Shown piece by piece: positions 5,654 through 6,702 of a stretch of 6,702 nucleotides of DNA. Every line of letters begins with the position of its first letter. Position 1 is the stretch's first letter. Both the position numbers and the translations under genes were made by a program. The notes below the pieces were generated by a model. The model saw only the letters and a list, made by a program, of their open reading frames with translations, was not told the origin of the DNA and made no database searches. This DNA comes from Candidatus Eiseniibacteriota bacterium (GTDB lineage: Bacteria > Eisenbacteria > RBG-16-71-46). Location of the stretch: the NCBI GenBank assembly GCA_005893185.1, contig VBOS01000012.1, positions 1 through 6,702 of the forward strand, written 5' to 3'.

Positions 5654-6649
5654 CTAAGGCTGGCGCGCCGCCGATGCCTTGACCATGGCCGCCATCTCTT
5701 CGCGAAGCTTCTGCACCTCCGCGCGGAGGCTACGAACCTCCTCGCGGAGCGCAGCGACGAGCGGATCGCCGACGAGTTGCGCCGCCGCGGCATCGCCGCC
5801 GGCGGTCGCCGGGTGGGCCTCGAACTCGGCCGTCACGTTGCGCGTGGTCTCGCCGCGTCGGGTCACGATCGTGACCGGGCTCGGCGCGACCGCAACGGCC
5901 CCCTCCAGGCGATTCACGTCCGCGACCGGCTGGCCGCCCACCCAGGAGATGACGTCGCCGGCGTGGATTCCCGCCTTGTCCGCCGGGCCCCCGTCCGTCA
6001 CACCCAGGACGAGGACGCCCTGGCCCTCGGGCACGCCGAGCGCATCGGCCAGATCGAAGCTGAGATTCTCGCAGCGCACGGCGAGCGCGGTGCCGCTGCG
6101 GCGGGCCTCGGCCGTCGCAACCTGGGGCGCGCCCCCGCTCGCCGCCGCCAGGGTCACGGATGCGGAGGCAGCTGCAACCGCCGGCTCGGGTGTCGCGGGC
6201 GCAACGGCCTGGCTGGGCCCGGAAGTGGGCGCGAGCCCGGAGGCGCCTGGGACCGGCCCCGGCTCGAGGTTGAAGATCTTGATCATCCGTCCGCCGTCGC
6301 GGGCCAGGACCACGGGCACCGCACGGCCGGGCTCCAAGCCGCCCTCTACTTCCTCGAGATCGGAGGGGTTCTGCAGCGTATGTGAATCCACGCTCACCAG
6401 CACGTCGCCCGGCCCCATCCCGGCCTGATCCGCGGGACTTCCTCGTGCGACCTCGACGACCATGACTCCCCGCGCCCAGTACTCCTCGCGGTCGCGCCAG
6501 CCGTCGCTCAGGCCGCGCGTCGAGACGCCGATCCACGCCCCGCGCGGCGTGGCGGCGGCCTCGTCGGCGCGAGAGATGGGACACAGCACGGGCAGCGCGA
6601 GCAGCGCCACCCCGATTCCGACTCCCCGACCCATTCCGAGCGCTTTCAT
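5654..6649 (-). CDS. Exported tandem-PDZ protein with C-terminal coiled coil, no protease domain
   Basis: The product is 331 residues. Residues 1-28 form a signal peptide (hydrophobic core about 10-22, likely cut after SRA), placing it in the periplasm or beyond. PDZ1 spans about 38-128, with GVMVVEVARGSPADQAGMGPGDVLVSVD (61-88) as the carboxylate-binding loop and core. An Ala/Pro/Ser-rich linker covers about 129-185. PDZ2 spans about 186-275, with GVLVLGVTDGGPADKAGIHAGDVI (211-234). Residues about 296-325 (VAALREEVRSLRAEVQKL and onward) form a heptad-like coiled coil, probably for oligomerisation. HtrA/DegP proteins carry such PDZ pairs after a trypsin-like domain, but none exists here, so this is more likely a scaffold or adaptor that binds protein C-termini. 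The start at 6647-6649 is preferred because AAGGGTGG lies six bases upstream. An alternative ATG at 6665-6667 adds six residues and has no good ribosome-binding site. Its own promoter would lie near or beyond the right edge. Confidence 0.85.
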   Translation of the reverse strand: MKALGMGRGVGIGVALLALPVLCPISRADEAAATPRGAWIGVSTRGLSDGWRDREEYWARGVMVVEVARGSPADQAGMGPGDVLVSVDSHTLQNPSDLEEVEGGLEPGRAVPVVLARDGGRMIKIFNLEPGPVPGASGLAPTSGPSQAVAPATPEPAVAAASASVTLAAASGGAPQVATAEARRSGTALAVRCENLSFDLADALGVPEGQGVLVLGVTDGGPADKAGIHAGDVISWVGGQPVADVNRLEGAVAVAPSPVTIVTRRGETTRNVTAEFEAHPATAGGDAAAAQLVGDPLVAALREEVRSLRAEVQKLREEMAAMVKASAARQP

Positions 6650-6655
6650 CTGTGG

Positions 6656-6663
6656 CCACCCTT
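6656..6663 (-). promoter_or_regulatory. Ribosome-binding site deciding the PDZ gene start at 6649
   Basis: AAGGGTGG on the minus strand ends six bases before the ATG at 6647-6649. It partly overlaps the first codons that would be used if translation began at 6667. This favours the shorter protein, which also begins with the cleaner signal peptide MKALGMGRG. Confidence 0.5.
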
Positions 6664-6702
6664 CCATCGCGGCCTGGTTGTCGTGTCCCGGTGCTACGTC
6701 AG

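Overview
This is a GC-rich bacterial window (GC roughly two thirds by eye). Coding is dense, with classical Shine-Dalgarno sites and both TGA and TAG used as normal stops. I saw no tRNA, rRNA, CRISPR array, transposase or phage gene. The mix of envelope and secreted proteins suits a GC-rich, Gram-negative-type environmental lineage such as Myxococcota, Binatia or Eisenbacteria-like groups. No universal marker gene is present, so the placement is only an impression.

Layout from left to right. Positions 1-258 hold no convincing gene, only a perfect 28-bp palindrome that lies just past the first gene and probably ends or stabilises its transcript. Positions 259-864 (minus) encode a small secreted protein with a CBM9/DOMON-like 'VDGNPGEW' start and a Trp-Gly...Tyr-Arg tail. 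After a gene-poor stretch (865-1174), the plus strand carries a secreted protein with two tandem YHS-like domains. Its reading frame is intact from 1175 to 1711 but is interrupted by an in-frame TGA and an in-frame TAG.

The centre is a minus-strand cluster that reads leftwards. It holds a 73-residue protein of unknown function (4845-5066), a 626-residue multi-membrane TMTC/PMT-like glycosyltransferase with five C-terminal TPRs (2919-4799), and a second GT-C/GT39-like membrane glycosyltransferase. The second transferase is split into a 59-residue head (2626-2805) and a 297-residue body (1733-2626). The two parts join at a TGATG stop/start overlap, and one extra base would fuse them into a single protein of about 357 residues. 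The cluster most likely adds sugars from polyprenyl-phosphate donors to proteins or glycans on the outer side of the inner membrane; the substrate is unknown.

On the right, a divergent intergenic region (5067-5331) separates the cluster from a plus-strand gene for a 103-residue dimeric alpha/beta-barrel protein (5332-5643). That gene converges, 10 bp apart, on a minus-strand gene for an exported tandem-PDZ protein with a C-terminal coiled coil and no protease domain (5654-6649).

I see no clearly new multi-gene system. The items most worth checking are the twice-interrupted YHS gene, the split glycosyltransferase, and the possible C-terminal tail signal on the secreted protein.
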